Origin: Campylobacterales bacterium
GTDB taxonomy: Bacteria > Campylobacterota > Campylobacteria > Campylobacterales > Sulfurimonadaceae
DNA: 64,000 bases
Direction of reading: 5' to 3'
Assembly: GCA_026390075.1 (NCBI GenBank)
Contig: JAPLGP010000036.1
Span: 1 to 64,000 of the forward strand
Shown here: in pieces, positions 18,702-28,569 of the stretch
Numbering within the stretch: the first letter of the stretch is position 1
How the letters are laid out: every line of letters starts with the position of its first letter
Made by a program: the position numbers and the translations under genes
The notes under the pieces: model-generated
Database searches by the model: none
Told to the model about the DNA's origin: nothing
The model's input: only the letters and a program-made list of their open reading frames with translations

Positions 18702-18723
18702 GGCGGAAAATGAAAGGCAAAAA

Positions 18724-19374
18724 ATGAAAAAATTTAATCTTTTTAAAGAAATAATAATCGTAAATAAAGCATCGCTTCTTCAAGCTATCAACGCATCAAA
18801 AACTTTTGGCATCGATATAAGTGGTCTAATTAAATATGAACCGTTTAAGGCGTGTGACATTTTAATCTATCAAGGCAAACATATTCCACATGCCATAAAT
18901 AGTTTAATGCCGAGTGAAAAACTTTCACTTGAAACCATTTTAGGCAAGAATTATCAAGTGGTTGAAGATGAGGAGAGAGTTCTCATAAAAGCATTCGCTC
19001 ACTGGCAAGAGATTATAAAACTCAACACACCGCGGGCATCTTATGATGATACAACAGCGGATGGTGTTTCAGAGTTTTCAAACAAAGAGTTAGAAGAGAT
19101 TGGCTGGCATGCGACTGAGTTTAATGTAAATTATAGAACTTTGGTGGAGCTTTTGGAAGAGAAATGTGCGGGAACACTACTCTGTATAGAGCAAGATGAG
19201 CCATATCAATTTAGTGGGCTTAGATTTTTAAGTGATATTCCACATGCCAAAGAAGTTTTATTTCTATCCACGCAAAATGAGATAAAAAGATTAATGGCAG
19301 AAGATGAAGATTTCAAAGAAGAAAATTTAACCGATGATGAAAGAGAAGCGGCGGAGTTTTTTAAGGTTCTCTAA
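18724..19374 (+). CDS. Conserved hypothetical cytoplasmic protein
   Basis: I do not recognise this 216-residue acidic protein, which starts MKKFNLFKEIIIVNKASLL. No signal peptide or membrane segment is visible. The C-terminal 40 residues are strongly acidic. It contains two exact motif copies, both read as PHA (HIPHAIN and DIPHAKE). The gene stands alone between a divergent Cys-repeat peptide and the convergent ruvX. Start chosen from the -10 box at 18696. Confidence 0.6.
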   Translation: MKKFNLFKEIIIVNKASLLQAINASKTFGIDISGLIKYEPFKACDILIYQGKHIPHAINSLMPSEKLSLETILGKNYQVVEDEERVLIKAFAHWQEIIKLNTPRASYDDTTADGVSEFSNKELEEIGWHATEFNVNYRTLVELLEEKCAGTLLCIEQDEPYQFSGLRFLSDIPHAKEVLFLSTQNEIKRLMAEDEDFKEENLTDDEREAAEFFKVL

Positions 19375-19376
19375 AA

Positions 19377-19398
19377 GAGAGTTTTGCAAGAAATCTAA
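19377..19398 (+). repeat. Solitary arm of the intergenic palindrome family
   Basis: GAGTTTTGCAAGAAATCTAA here matches the right outer arm of the large palindrome at 44352-44477 (GAGTTTTGCAAGAACTCTAA). It lies 3 bases after a stop codon in a 34-base convergent gap. Confidence 0.6.
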
Positions 19399-19408
19399 TA
19401 AAAAAAGT

Positions 19409-19801
19409 CTATTTTACTGAAGCCAAATACCTCTGTAAAATAATCATAGCGGAGATGGAGTCCACTCTTCCGTCTCTGATATATTTTATCTCGCCCTTCA
19501 TCATACTTTCCGCCTCTTTAGAGCTTCCTGCTTCATCCTGATAAAAAATTTCACCCTTAAAATCAACCAGATTCATGAAGTGTGCGATGCGTCGTCTCAT
19601 CTCATCTTCACTGCTTCCACCAAGAGGAATGCCGATAATAACAGCATCCACTTCCCACGCATCAATCACTTTTTTTACTTCCAGCGAAGCTTGGTCTCTG
19701 TTTTTTCTCTGCACGGCGGGAAGTGGAGTTACTATATCTTTATGTGCAGAATAGGCTAAACCAATTCTTTTGAGTCCTAAATCAATTGCAATGTATTTCA
19801 T
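19409..19801 (-). CDS. ruvX: Putative Holliday junction resolvase / pre-16S rRNA nuclease RuvX (YqgF)
   Basis: The 130-residue RNase H-fold protein starts MKYIAIDLGLKRIGLAYS, with the first catalytic Asp in the IDLG motif. The other family motifs are GIPLGGSSEDEMRRRIAHF near 65-85 and YQDEAGSSKEAE near 95, then a late Asp (GRVDSISAMIIL). It probably acts in 16S rRNA 5' maturation, and the older annotation is junction resolvase. The ATG at 19801 overlaps the mnmE stop (TAATG), so it is translationally coupled. The longer frame from 19816 is rejected. Confidence 0.9.
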   Translation of the reverse strand: MKYIAIDLGLKRIGLAYSAHKDIVTPLPAVQRKNRDQASLEVKKVIDAWEVDAVIIGIPLGGSSEDEMRRRIAHFMNLVDFKGEIFYQDEAGSSKEAESMMKGEIKYIRDGRVDSISAMIILQRYLASVK

Positions 19802-21174
19802 TACTTGCCTAAACAAAAAGAGCCGAACATTTTGTCCAACATCTCATCATTTTCAAAAGGTCTTGTGATAGAAGCCATCTCTTTTACTGCTTCATTGAGG
19901 TGAAAAGAAAATATTTCAAGCTCTTGGTTCTCGAGTGGAACAAATGCCTCTTCTATATTTTTGAGTGTATTTTGTACTGCAGAAATTTGTCTTTGAGAAA
20001 TAAGCATGATTTCATCTGAGCTATTTGTTTTATCCATAATATTTTTGAGCATTTCTACAAGCGAAGTCACACTCTCTTTTGAATTTAACTCCAAATCAAA
20101 CATAATATCCACATGCCCTACAAAACAGGAAGATGTACTCTTGAGATGCCAAAATTTTTGTTCCAAATCTATTTTATTTTTTACATAAAGAACGCGTTTA
20201 TCTTTCGCATGTTCTCTCAAAAGTGCAATGATTTTTTCATCTTCACTATCACATGCGCGACTTCCATCATGGAGTGCAACTATGATATCACTCTGCTCAA
20301 TCGCTTCAACTGAACGCTCTATGCCGATGCGTTCTATCTCATCATTTGCCTCACGAATACCCGCCGTATCTACAATTCGAATAAGGTGTGTACCAATTTT
20401 CACTTGTTCTTCTATGGTATCTCTCGTTGTTCCAGCAATATCACTCACAATAGCACGATTGTAATTTAAAAGTGCATTCAGTAAAGAGCTTTTTCCAACA
20501 TTTGGTTTCCCGACAATAGCCACTCGAAAGCCTTGCATAAGACCTTCTCTGGCTTTACTGGCTTCGAGTGTTTTTTTCAAACTATTTTTTAAATGATTTA
20601 ATTTATCTTCGATTTGAGCAACTAAATCCTCAGGTAAATCCTCTTCTGCATAATCGATGCTCACTTCAGAATAGGCTAAAATGTGAATGATTGCATCGCG
20701 AATATTTTCTATAAACTCTTTTAACTCACCCTTCATCTGTCGTGCAAGAATTTTAGCTGCATCTTCACTTTTTGCTTCGATGAGTTGAGCTATTGCCTCG
20801 GCTTCACTCAAATCTATACGACCATTAAAAAATGCTCTTTTACTAAATTCACCCGCAGTTGCAAGTCTAGCTCCACATGCCAAGGTCGCTTTTAAAATGC
20901 TTTGTGCAACAATAAAACCGCCATGACACTGAATCTCTACAACATTTTCTGCCGTAAAAGAGAATGGTGCTTTAAAATAGATAACAATTGCTTCATCGAT
21001 AAGTTCATCATGAAGGTTATAAATATTTGTAAGCATTGCATATCTTGGTGCAAAATCTGTTTTTGAGGTTAGTTTTTTGATGATGTCTAAGGCTTTGTCA
21101 CCGCTGATTCTGATAATAGCGATAGAGCCTATGCCATTGGCTGTTGCAATGGCAGAGATTGTGTCTGTATTCAT
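19801..21174 (-). CDS. mnmE: tRNA modification GTPase MnmE
   Basis: The 457-residue protein works with MnmG to place the 5-carboxymethylaminomethyl group on U34 of certain tRNAs. The N-terminal folate-binding domain starts MNTDTISAIATANGIGSIAIIR. The G domain has GKPNVGKSS (near 225), a DTAGIRE switch and NKID. The C-terminus ends FCLGK, the family's catalytic C-[IL]-G-K. It carries two motif copies, one in the sequence LACGARLATAGEF. It lies 3 bases after jag in a long co-directional block. Confidence 0.96.
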   Translation of the reverse strand: MNTDTISAIATANGIGSIAIIRISGDKALDIIKKLTSKTDFAPRYAMLTNIYNLHDELIDEAIVIYFKAPFSFTAENVVEIQCHGGFIVAQSILKATLACGARLATAGEFSKRAFFNGRIDLSEAEAIAQLIEAKSEDAAKILARQMKGELKEFIENIRDAIIHILAYSEVSIDYAEEDLPEDLVAQIEDKLNHLKNSLKKTLEASKAREGLMQGFRVAIVGKPNVGKSSLLNALLNYNRAIVSDIAGTTRDTIEEQVKIGTHLIRIVDTAGIREANDEIERIGIERSVEAIEQSDIIVALHDGSRACDSEDEKIIALLREHAKDKRVLYVKNKIDLEQKFWHLKSTSSCFVGHVDIMFDLELNSKESVTSLVEMLKNIMDKTNSSDEIMLISQRQISAVQNTLKNIEEAFVPLENQELEIFSFHLNEAVKEMASITRPFENDEMLDKMFGSFCLGK

Positions 21175-21177
21175 TAC

Positions 21178-22173
21178 TTAGTTTGTATGGTAATCATTAA
21201 CAATGATATATTTAAGTCCATCACGAGTAGAACGAATAACTACATACTTGTTAGGATATTTATCACGAAGTTCTCTGAGTGCAATTTGTACTAAAACTCC
21301 ATCGAGTATTTTTGTTTGTGCTTTTCCATCTCTGTCCACATTTTCACAAACATTTACCAAATATCTTAAAACTGCCTCTTCTTGATTTTTCAAAAATTCT
21401 GCTATTTCTAGGCGAAGCTGCACTTGATATTTTGTATTTACCCAGTTAAAAATCATATAAGAGAGCGCTTTATATCTATACCCTTCTTTACCGATAAGCA
21501 ACGCGGCATCTTCGCCTTTAAACTCTATGAGCAATTTATTTTCATCATATACACTTACCTCAACTTTATCTATATTAAAACAAGTTAAATCAAAAAGTGT
21601 ATTTATCTCTTCTTCTATTATAACCGCGATATCTGAGATATTTTCTTTTACATCATTGTCTTCTTCATCATCATAATCCGCCAAATATGAAGATACATCA
21701 TCATACTCTTCGTCCTCTTGCATACTCACAAAAGAAGTAGGCATAATAGTATCATTCAATATCGTAAGTGAAGCATTTTGTTTTGGAACATGTGTCTGTT
21801 TTTTAGCTCTTTCTTTTTGTATTTTTGCAGGTGCTTTAACTTCTACTTTTTCTTGCTTAATTTCTTCTATTTGTACTTTTTGTATCTTTTTATTTTCTTC
21901 GTTTGTTTCTTCTTGAACTTCTACTTTTTGTGGCTCTTTTTTTGGTGACTCAATAGGCTTCTCAGACTTTACAACTTCTTTTTGCAGAGTTGGAGTTTCC
22001 ACCTCTTTAATCATTTTTGCCGCTACAATAATTGCATTTTTCTTAAATAGTCCAAATACACCCTTACTTGGAACTTGAACAACTTCAATTTTAAGTTCAG
22101 TTACAGAACACTTAAGAGCCGCCGCAGCATCTGTGTATGCGGCTTCAAGTGTAGGTGATTCTATCTTAATCAT
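21178..22173 (-). CDS. jag: RNA-binding protein Jag/KhpB (KH and R3H domains)
   Basis: The 331-residue protein has a Jag N-terminal domain (1-55: MIKIESPTLEAAYTDAAAALK), a long Lys/Glu-rich linker (60-150), a KH domain (about 190-260, with LLIGKEGYRYKAL) and a C-terminal R3H domain (265-330). Its start overlaps the yidC stop by 8 bases. It sits in the conserved membrane-insertion block after yidC. In other bacteria it regulates cell-division and envelope genes at the RNA level. Confidence 0.88.
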   Translation of the reverse strand: MIKIESPTLEAAYTDAAAALKCSVTELKIEVVQVPSKGVFGLFKKNAIIVAAKMIKEVETPTLQKEVVKSEKPIESPKKEPQKVEVQEETNEENKKIQKVQIEEIKQEKVEVKAPAKIQKERAKKQTHVPKQNASLTILNDTIMPTSFVSMQEDEEYDDVSSYLADYDDEEDNDVKENISDIAVIIEEEINTLFDLTCFNIDKVEVSVYDENKLLIEFKGEDAALLIGKEGYRYKALSYMIFNWVNTKYQVQLRLEIAEFLKNQEEAVLRYLVNVCENVDRDGKAQTKILDGVLVQIALRELRDKYPNKYVVIRSTRDGLKYIIVNDYHTN

Positions 22174-23809
22174 CTTTTTTCTCCGTCACTTCTTTTGTCT
22201 CATGATGTTTATGAACAGCTATTTCTGCATCTTTTGCATTTTTAAACTGTTGATTTACCATAAACTGTTGTGCAATTGAAAAAAGATTATTTACAAACCA
22301 GTAAAGAACTAAACCTGATGGGAAAGTTAAAAAGAAAAATGTAAATATAATTGGTAAAAATTTAAAAACTTTCTCTTGCATAGGGTCTGTAAAATTGTTT
22401 GGCGTAAGCTTTTGTTGGTAATACATAGACGCACCCATAAGAATAGGCAAGATGTATAAATGATCCATGCGTGAAAGGTCTTGAATCCAGAACATCCATG
22501 GAGCACCCTGAAGTTCTACTGCATTTAAAAGTACACGATAGATTGCGAAAAAGACAGGAATTTGTAAAATCATTGGTAAACATCCACCAAGTGGGTTTGC
22601 ACCATGTTTTTTGTACATATCCATAACCGCTGCATTCATGCGTTGTGGATCGCCTTTATATTTTGCTTGAATCTCTTTAATTTTTGGTGCAATTTCTTTC
22701 ATTTTTTGCATAGAAACCATACCTTTGTATGTCAAAGGATAAAGAATAACTCTAATAATAAGAGTTAATGCAATAATAGACCAACCCCAGTTACCAAATA
22801 TACCGTATAACCATGATAAAAGTTGGAAAATTGGCTTAGAAGCAAAAGTAAACCAGCCATATTCTATTGCATTTGTAAGGACAGGATTAATACTATCTAA
22901 TACTTTATAAGTTTTTTGACCTACATAACCATTAAATTTCATTGTTTGAAGTGCTTCAAAATAGGTGATTGGATTGCTTTTACTATCTTTTTCAACAATG
23001 ATAGTTATATCCTTAGCAAAACCATACATAATTGTTGCAGAGTACTGATCAAAAGCGGAAATAAGTTCAACACCACTAAAAGTTTTTCTACCTTCTGCAT
23101 CACCATCTGCGATGATTTTTACTAATTTTTCATCGGTATAAATCATTGCACCCGAAACCGTAGTCATCTTTGTTGTAACTTCTGGTCTTTGACCTAAGTA
23201 AATAAAATATTTTGTATCTTTTGATACATTTACTACTGCGTCATAATGCCCATCTGCATAGAATGTAAGCTCTTTTGTAATGACTGTATCTGAGAGTTTT
23301 TGAGTTAAAGTAATTTTTTGAGGAGCATCTTCTAAAGTAATTTCAGATGCTGTTGCAGTATAAACAATACTCATTGCCTCTTTATTGATTGCTTCATCCA
23401 AAAACCTTACAAAAAGAGGCTTTGTTCCAGATGCTGGAATAAGTTGTGCATGATTTTCTTCTTGATCATTGTACTTTGCTTGAAGTAACTCTTTTGATGC
23501 GATACGACCCAAAGTATCTATTTTTAAAATAAAATCTTTGTTTTTAATAGTAGCTATAATACTTGAAGCACCCATTCCTATTTTTTCTTGTTCTGAAATA
23601 GCATGACCTGATGCTTCTTCAACTGTTGTTGTAACTACTTTTTTCTGTTGTGCATCTTGTTTTAATACAACACTCTGGCTTTTATTGGCATCTACAACTT
23701 CCAATTTTGCTGGCGGAAATATCGCTGTATACGCTACGAAAAAAACAACTGATAACACTACGGCTAAGATTAATCTTTGATTTGCTGACATTTTATCTAA
23801 CACAATCAC
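22166..23809 (-). CDS. yidC: Membrane protein insertase YidC
   Basis: The 547-residue protein is the long Gram-negative type: an N-terminal membrane segment (RLILAVVLSVVFFVAYTAIF), a large periplasmic domain (30-320) and the conserved five-helix insertase core (about 340-525) with the GWSIIALTLIIRVILYPLTYKGMVSMQKM hairpin. The GTG at 23809 overlaps the yidD stop and follows a GG-rich site; an ATG six codons later (23791) is the alternative. Confidence 0.96.
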   Translation of the reverse strand: MIVLDKMSANQRLILAVVLSVVFFVAYTAIFPPAKLEVVDANKSQSVVLKQDAQQKKVVTTTVEEASGHAISEQEKIGMGASSIIATIKNKDFILKIDTLGRIASKELLQAKYNDQEENHAQLIPASGTKPLFVRFLDEAINKEAMSIVYTATASEITLEDAPQKITLTQKLSDTVITKELTFYADGHYDAVVNVSKDTKYFIYLGQRPEVTTKMTTVSGAMIYTDEKLVKIIADGDAEGRKTFSGVELISAFDQYSATIMYGFAKDITIIVEKDSKSNPITYFEALQTMKFNGYVGQKTYKVLDSINPVLTNAIEYGWFTFASKPIFQLLSWLYGIFGNWGWSIIALTLIIRVILYPLTYKGMVSMQKMKEIAPKIKEIQAKYKGDPQRMNAAVMDMYKKHGANPLGGCLPMILQIPVFFAIYRVLLNAVELQGAPWMFWIQDLSRMDHLYILPILMGASMYYQQKLTPNNFTDPMQEKVFKFLPIIFTFFFLTFPSGLVLYWFVNNLFSIAQQFMVNQQFKNAKDAEIAVHKHHETKEVTEKKDD

Positions 23810-24132
23810 CCTTTATAGGAAAAATTTTTTATAATATAAAAACGGTTTTTTTTATTTGGAACCAACCAATATTTTATAGAATCAACCCCTAATGTTGTGG
23901 GCTTACAAGAGAGTTTATCCAGTAAAGGATACTCAATACCACCATCATAAAATTGATTACAACGAAGTATTCTAGTAAAAGAGTGGTAAAAAGCACTTGA
24001 AATGGAATTATTTTCGAAATGAAGTCGTGCATATTCGCTACAAGATGGGTAATATCTACAACTTCCAAAGCCAATGAGAGTAAAAAACTTCTGATAAAGC
24101 CATAAAAGTTTAAGTAAATATTTTTTTATCAT
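23806..24132 (-). CDS. yidD: Membrane protein insertion efficiency factor YidD
   Basis: The 108-residue protein contains the defining CRYYPSCSEYA motif near residues 25-35 and the HGxxxG-like/RILRCNQFYDGG segment at about 55-65. It overlaps both rnpA (4 bases) and yidC (4 bases). The N-terminal amphipathic helix suits peripheral attachment to the inner membrane. Confidence 0.93.
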   Translation of the reverse strand: MIKKYLLKLLWLYQKFFTLIGFGSCRYYPSCSEYARLHFENNSISSAFYHSFTRILRCNQFYDGGIEYPLLDKLSCKPTTLGVDSIKYWLVPNKKNRFYIIKNFSYKG

Positions 24133-24470
24133 AGAGAAATTGTACCAGCACGACTCAGAATTTTTTTAAAATCATTATGTAAATTTTCAAATTCAATTTC
24201 TGGAGTCACTTGTTTTGCAACAAAGATATATGTGCCATCTTTAAGTGTATTGGAGTATTCACAAAACAAAGCTCTTAATCTTCTTTTAGCTCTATTTCTC
24301 TTTACTGCATTACCAATTTTTTTGGTTGCTGTAAATCCTACTTTGTGAATTCCATTTTGAGGGAGAAAAAAAAGCACAACACTGTTTGAATGCTGACTCT
24401 TTCCTTTACTGTAAATAAACTGAAACTCACGATGCTGTTTCAGTGTATTAAATCCGCCTAAACTGTCAAT
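24129..24470 (-). CDS. rnpA: Ribonuclease P protein component
   Basis: RnpA assists the RNase P RNA in tRNA 5' maturation. The RNR motif is intact ([18 protein letters not shown]). The first canonical start, GTG at 24377, would remove the conserved first strand; the frame upstream encodes [19 protein letters not shown], which is typical RnpA N-terminal sequence. The only candidate starts are ATT at 24470, behind AAAGG inside rpmH, or CTG at 24443. With ATT the protein has 113 residues, a normal length, and overlaps the rpmH end by 13 bases. Confidence 0.88.
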   Translation of the reverse strand: MDSLGGFNTLKQHREFQFIYSKGKSQHSNSVVLFFLPQNGIHKVGFTATKKIGNAVKRNRAKRRLRALFCEYSNTLKDGTYIFVAKQVTPEIEFENLHNDFKKILSRAGTISL

Positions 24471-24592
24471 TTTTTACGACCTTTAGCACGGCGTCTATTG
24501 ATAACTTTACGACCATTTTTCGTCGCCATACGAGCTCTAAAACCATGAGTTGATTTTCTAGGTCTATTATGCGGTTGGTATGTTCTTTTCAT
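24458..24592 (-). CDS. rpmH: 50S ribosomal protein L34
   Basis: A 44-residue basic protein starting [18 protein letters not shown] and ending GRKKLTV, the complete and highly conserved L34. AAGGA precedes the ATG at 24592. It heads the rpmH-rnpA-yidD-yidC-jag-mnmE-ruvX block. Its end overlaps the proposed rnpA start. Confidence 0.98.
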   Translation of the reverse strand: MKRTYQPHNRPRKSTHGFRARMATKNGRKVINRRRAKGRKKLTV

Positions 24593-24666
24593 GACATATC
24601 CTTATATAATTTTAAGAGCGCAATTGTATGAAAAAATTACTTAAAGCGTGGTTAAGGTTTGTATAA

Positions 24667-25020
24667 TTATTGTGTTAAAAAATCTTTAAGTGATTCATTA
24701 TGCGATTGGTTCAACGATTTTGAAGTATCAAATAGCTTCTCTTTTGCTCCAACATGACAATCTCTGCACTCTTGTATAACATCATGTTCTCTTACATTTG
24801 CACCATTTATTTTTTTCATGGAGTGACACGCAAAACAATCAGCCCCACAATCAGCCATCTTCTCAGGACTAGCTGAGTGGCAATTAATACATGTGAGCAT
24901 AGACTTATGTCTTGTATCTTCGTTTATAGTTGGAACTAGCTTTGGATGACATGTTAAACAGTCACCCGTACAAGCCAGAAGTGATATACTAAGGAGTATT
25001 AAAGCAAATAAATATTTCAT
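24667..25020 (-). CDS. Tetraheme cytochrome c lipoprotein
   Basis: The 117-residue protein has a lipoprotein signal with lipobox LLAC at about residues 14-17 and four CXXCH motifs (CLTCH, CINCH, CFACH, CRDCH). It is probably a periplasmic, membrane-tethered electron carrier. It resembles small NapC-independent tetraheme cytochromes in general wording only. It begins 25 bases after clpB, with a possible -10 box at 25027-25032 directly ahead, so it may be transcribed separately. Confidence 0.85.
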   Translation of the reverse strand: MKYLFALILLSISLLACTGDCLTCHPKLVPTINEDTRHKSMLTCINCHSASPEKMADCGADCFACHSMKKINGANVREHDVIQECRDCHVGAKEKLFDTSKSLNQSHNESLKDFLTQ

Positions 25021-25045
25021 AACGAAATTATAACCTCTGTTTTAT

Positions 25046-27622
25046 TTACGAAACCGTTACTTTTATCTCACTGTTTTCTACATCAAATGTAACTTTTGAA
25101 CCCTCTTCTACTTTTCCTTCAAGAATCAAATCAGCCAAACGGTCTTCAACTATCTCATAAAGAGCGCGTTTAAGAGGTCTAGCACCATAAACTGGGTCAA
25201 ATCCAGCTTCTGCTATGTATGCCTTGGCATGTGGAGTTAGAATAAGCTCTATATCTCTTTGCTCTACCTTTTTACAAATCTCTGCAAAGAAAATATCTAC
25301 TATTCCTACAATTTGTTCATGACCTAAAGCATTAAAAATAACTATATCATCTAAACGATTTAAAAATTCTGGCTTAAACGCTTGTTTTAACTCAGCCATT
25401 ACCATAGAATTGAGCGCCTCAGATTGTGGATTATTGATTATCTTATCACTTGCTATATTAGATGTTAAAATGATAATTGTATTTGTAAAATCAACCGTTA
25501 CACCTTTGTTATCCGTTAATCTTCCATCATCCAAAACTTGAAGTAACATGTTAAAAACATCAGGATGCGCCTTTTCTACCTCATCAAAAAGAATAACACT
25601 GTAAGGTTTTCTTCGCACCGCTTCTGTGAGTTGTCCACCCTCTTCATAACCAACATAGCCAGGAGCTGCACCCACGAGTCTTGAAACTGCATGTTTTTCC
25701 ATGTACTCACTCATATCTATTCTTATAAGTGCATCTTGGCTATCAAACAAAAATTTTGCCAAAGTTTTAGCAGTTTGCGTTTTTCCCACACCTGTTGGAC
25801 CTAAAAACAGAAAACTTCCTATAGGCGAAGAAGCATCAGAAAGCCCTGCTTTGTTGCGTTTAATAGCACGAGCCACGGCATGTGTAGCTTTGGTTTGCCC
25901 TACTACTTCTTTGTTTAACTCATCTTCAACATTTAAAATTTTATCCTTCTCACCTTGAAGCATTTTCGTAACAGGGATATTTGTCCATCTTGAAACTATA
26001 GAAGCAATCGCATCTTCATCTACACTATTTTTAAGAAGTGTCCCCGCTTCTTGAAGTTTTTCCCAATTTTCATTTATCTTTTTTTCTTCTGCTAAAAGTG
26101 CAGGGATTTCGCCATACTCTATCTCAGCTGCACGGTTATATTCGGAACTATTTTTTGCATTTTGTGCTTCTCTTTTTTTCGCTTCAATATCATTTTTGAT
26201 AGAAGAAATTTTCTCAAAAACCTCTTTTTCAGTTGCAAATTGCGCTTCAAGTGAGCGAACTTTTTCATCCACATCTGCGAGTTCTTTTTTAATCTCTTCG
26301 ATGCGTTTTTCATTTGATGGAGTTTTTTCCATCTTCAAAGCTTCTCTTTCCACATGCAGTTCTGAGCTTTTTCGCTTCGCCGCACTTAGGGCATTTGGCT
26401 CAGATTCTATCTGCATTTTAAGCTCAGCTGCCGCCTCATCGATAAGGTCTATTGCTTTATCTGGCAAAAATCTATCTGCTATATATCTGTCTGAGAGCCT
26501 TGCCGCTGCGACTAATGCGCTATCTGTAATCGTTACATTATGATGCGTCTCCAAGCGTCCTTTGATACCTCGTAAAATCTGAAGCGACTGATTTACAGTT
26601 GGCTCACTCAAATTAATCGGTAAAAATCTTCTCTGAAGTGCCGCATCTTTTTCAAAATATTTTCTATACTCTTTGAGTGTTGTCGCTCCGATTGTGTGAA
26701 GTTCTCCACGAGCAAGAGCTGGTTTTAGGATATTTGCAGCATCCATACTTCCCTCACTAGCACCCGCTCCTACAATGGTGTGAATTTCATCTATAAATAA
26801 AATGATATTTCCACTTTTCTTGACCTCATCAATAACAGCTTTAAGTCTATCTTCAAACTCTCCTCTATATTTTGCACCTGCAATTAAGGCACTCATATCC
26901 AAAGCAACCACTTTTTTATTTTTAAGTGAAGTCGGTACATCGCCATTATAAATTTTTTGCGCTAGACCTTCGACTAAAGCTGTTTTACCAACCCCTGGTT
27001 CACCTAGTAGAATAGGGTTATTTTTTGTTTTACGGATGAGGATTTGCATCATTCGGGTAATCTCTTCATCACGCCCAATAACAGGTGAAAGTTTCCCCTC
27101 AGCTGCTTCTCTTGTTAAGTCTATGCCATATTTTGCTAAACTCTCTAAAGTCTCATCCGAACTTTGAGAATCAATTTTTGCTCCAGCGCGCGATGCTTGG
27201 ATATTTTTTTCTAAGTCCATTAAGTTTATATATTTAGACAAAACAGACGCAAATGGCTCTTTTTTGAGATTTGCCAAAAGATAAGTATCTACAGCAAGAT
27301 AACTATCTCCGCTTTTTGTCATAAGTCCTTCACCTGCTTCAAGTGTTGCCATGAAATTTTTAGAGAGTTTAACATTCTCCTTGGACACAGTAGAAGACTT
27401 CGCCAACTTTTGTGCCATACTTTTTACATCAAGTTCGATTGCAGTTTTGTCAATGTTCATTTTGTTAAACATTTGATTTAAAAGAGAGTTTGAATTTGCT
27501 AAAAGTCCCCATAAGAAATGAAGTGCATCCACCTCTTGATTTTGATTGTGCAGTGCCAATGAGATAGATGACTCTATCGCTTCTGTCATATTGTGTGTTA
27601 ATTTTTCAAATATTTTACTCAT
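25046..27622 (-). CDS. clpB: Disaggregase chaperone ClpB
   Basis: The 858-residue AAA+ protein rescues aggregated proteins with DnaK. It has an N-terminal domain (1-145), the first ATPase with GEPGVGKTA near 205, the long coiled-coil middle domain (about 400-525) and the second ATPase with GPTGVGKTQ near 605. Length matches the family. A -10 box lies on the minus strand at 27651-27656. No HrcA CIRCE site was seen in the short upstream region. One motif copy is read as PHA ([11 protein letters not shown]). Confidence 0.97.
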   Translation of the reverse strand: MSKIFEKLTHNMTEAIESSISLALHNQNQEVDALHFLWGLLANSNSLLNQMFNKMNIDKTAIELDVKSMAQKLAKSSTVSKENVKLSKNFMATLEAGEGLMTKSGDSYLAVDTYLLANLKKEPFASVLSKYINLMDLEKNIQASRAGAKIDSQSSDETLESLAKYGIDLTREAAEGKLSPVIGRDEEITRMMQILIRKTKNNPILLGEPGVGKTALVEGLAQKIYNGDVPTSLKNKKVVALDMSALIAGAKYRGEFEDRLKAVIDEVKKSGNIILFIDEIHTIVGAGASEGSMDAANILKPALARGELHTIGATTLKEYRKYFEKDAALQRRFLPINLSEPTVNQSLQILRGIKGRLETHHNVTITDSALVAAARLSDRYIADRFLPDKAIDLIDEAAAELKMQIESEPNALSAAKRKSSELHVEREALKMEKTPSNEKRIEEIKKELADVDEKVRSLEAQFATEKEVFEKISSIKNDIEAKKREAQNAKNSSEYNRAAEIEYGEIPALLAEEKKINENWEKLQEAGTLLKNSVDEDAIASIVSRWTNIPVTKMLQGEKDKILNVEDELNKEVVGQTKATHAVARAIKRNKAGLSDASSPIGSFLFLGPTGVGKTQTAKTLAKFLFDSQDALIRIDMSEYMEKHAVSRLVGAAPGYVGYEEGGQLTEAVRRKPYSVILFDEVEKAHPDVFNMLLQVLDDGRLTDNKGVTVDFTNTIIILTSNIASDKIINNPQSEALNSMVMAELKQAFKPEFLNRLDDIVIFNALGHEQIVGIVDIFFAEICKKVEQRDIELILTPHAKAYIAEAGFDPVYGARPLKRALYEIVEDRLADLILEGKVEEGSKVTFDVENSEIKVTVS

Positions 27623-27650
27623 AAATCAATCCTTATTTTAATGTGAAATA

Positions 27651-27656
27651 ATTATA
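27651..27656 (-). promoter_or_regulatory. Predicted -10 box for clpB
   Basis: The minus strand reads TATAAT 29 bases before the ATG at 27622, consistent with a sigma-70-type start. Confidence 0.4.
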
Positions 27657-27700
27657 TCACTTTGAGTGTAACTGTGTCAAGTTTATTTAGTCTTTATAGT

Positions 27701-28561
27701 TTATAGATGGATTTTAAACTTCTTCGCATACCGCTTTAACATACTCACATTCCCGCTCACACCGCCACTGTGAATATATAAAATTTCTTCTTTTGTTTGT
27801 TCAAGTAAAGCTTTCCACATGCCGCTTGAATAAAGCAAATCAAATTCAATTCCACATGCCAAGGTCTTTTTATATATCTCTAAAAATTCAGGATAGAGTT
27901 TTGCAAAATGATATTTTTTAGAAGGTTCTAAAATGATTAAATTTTTTGGTATTTCATGAAGTGCATTCATCTGCTCTTTTAAATAAACACTATCGCCCAC
28001 GCATGGCGTTGTATAAACTTTATACTCTGGAAGTGCTAAAGCTAAAAAAAGTGCTGTTGTGCCTGTGCCCGAGGGAGTCGCTAAAGATTTCACATCCAAA
28101 TTTGCTTCTCGTATTTCTTGTGCTAAAACTTCCAATCCCTCTTTTGCACTTGCATCTGCTCCACCTTGGTCGATAACATAAGTTTTTTCATCTAAATGAA
28201 CTCGAAGAGATGCAATATACTCTTTATAGTACGCTTCTTCAATTTCCACATGCCGCATTCCTAAAGAGAGTGCATGAAAAAAATTTCCATCATTTTGCTC
28301 TTTTTGAGAATTGCTCATTTCTTTTGTGTGGTATAAAAATTCCCACTCTTTAGATTTACACATAGCAGCAATAGCAAGCATTGCATTGGATTGCGTGCCA
28401 CCATAAGAAATAATTTTGTTATATTGTTCTTTGGGAGTATTGAGGAGAGTATAAAGTTTTCGGTACTTATTTCCTGCTAAAAAAGGGTCGATTAAATCAT
28501 CTCTTTTAACATAAAAATCTCTCCCATCTAAGCTAATCTTAGATATTGGAGATTTTTTCAT
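27701..28561 (-). CDS. PLP enzyme, ACC deaminase / D-cysteine desulfhydrase family
   Basis: The 286-residue fold-type II PLP protein starts MKKSPISKISLDGRDFYVKRDDLIDPFLAGNKYRKL, where the GNKYRK lysine would bind PLP, followed by SYGGTQSNAMLA, the phosphate-binding and substrate loop. The family includes 1-aminocyclopropane-1-carboxylate deaminase and D-cysteine desulfhydrase, and the latter is more likely in this phylum. It is 9 bases from the preceding isomerase gene on the same strand. Three motif copies lie inside. Confidence 0.82.
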   Translation of the reverse strand: MKKSPISKISLDGRDFYVKRDDLIDPFLAGNKYRKLYTLLNTPKEQYNKIISYGGTQSNAMLAIAAMCKSKEWEFLYHTKEMSNSQKEQNDGNFFHALSLGMRHVEIEEAYYKEYIASLRVHLDEKTYVIDQGGADASAKEGLEVLAQEIREANLDVKSLATPSGTGTTALFLALALPEYKVYTTPCVGDSVYLKEQMNALHEIPKNLIILEPSKKYHFAKLYPEFLEIYKKTLACGIEFDLLYSSGMWKALLEQTKEEILYIHSGGVSGNVSMLKRYAKKFKIHL

Positions 28562-28569
28562 AAATACTA

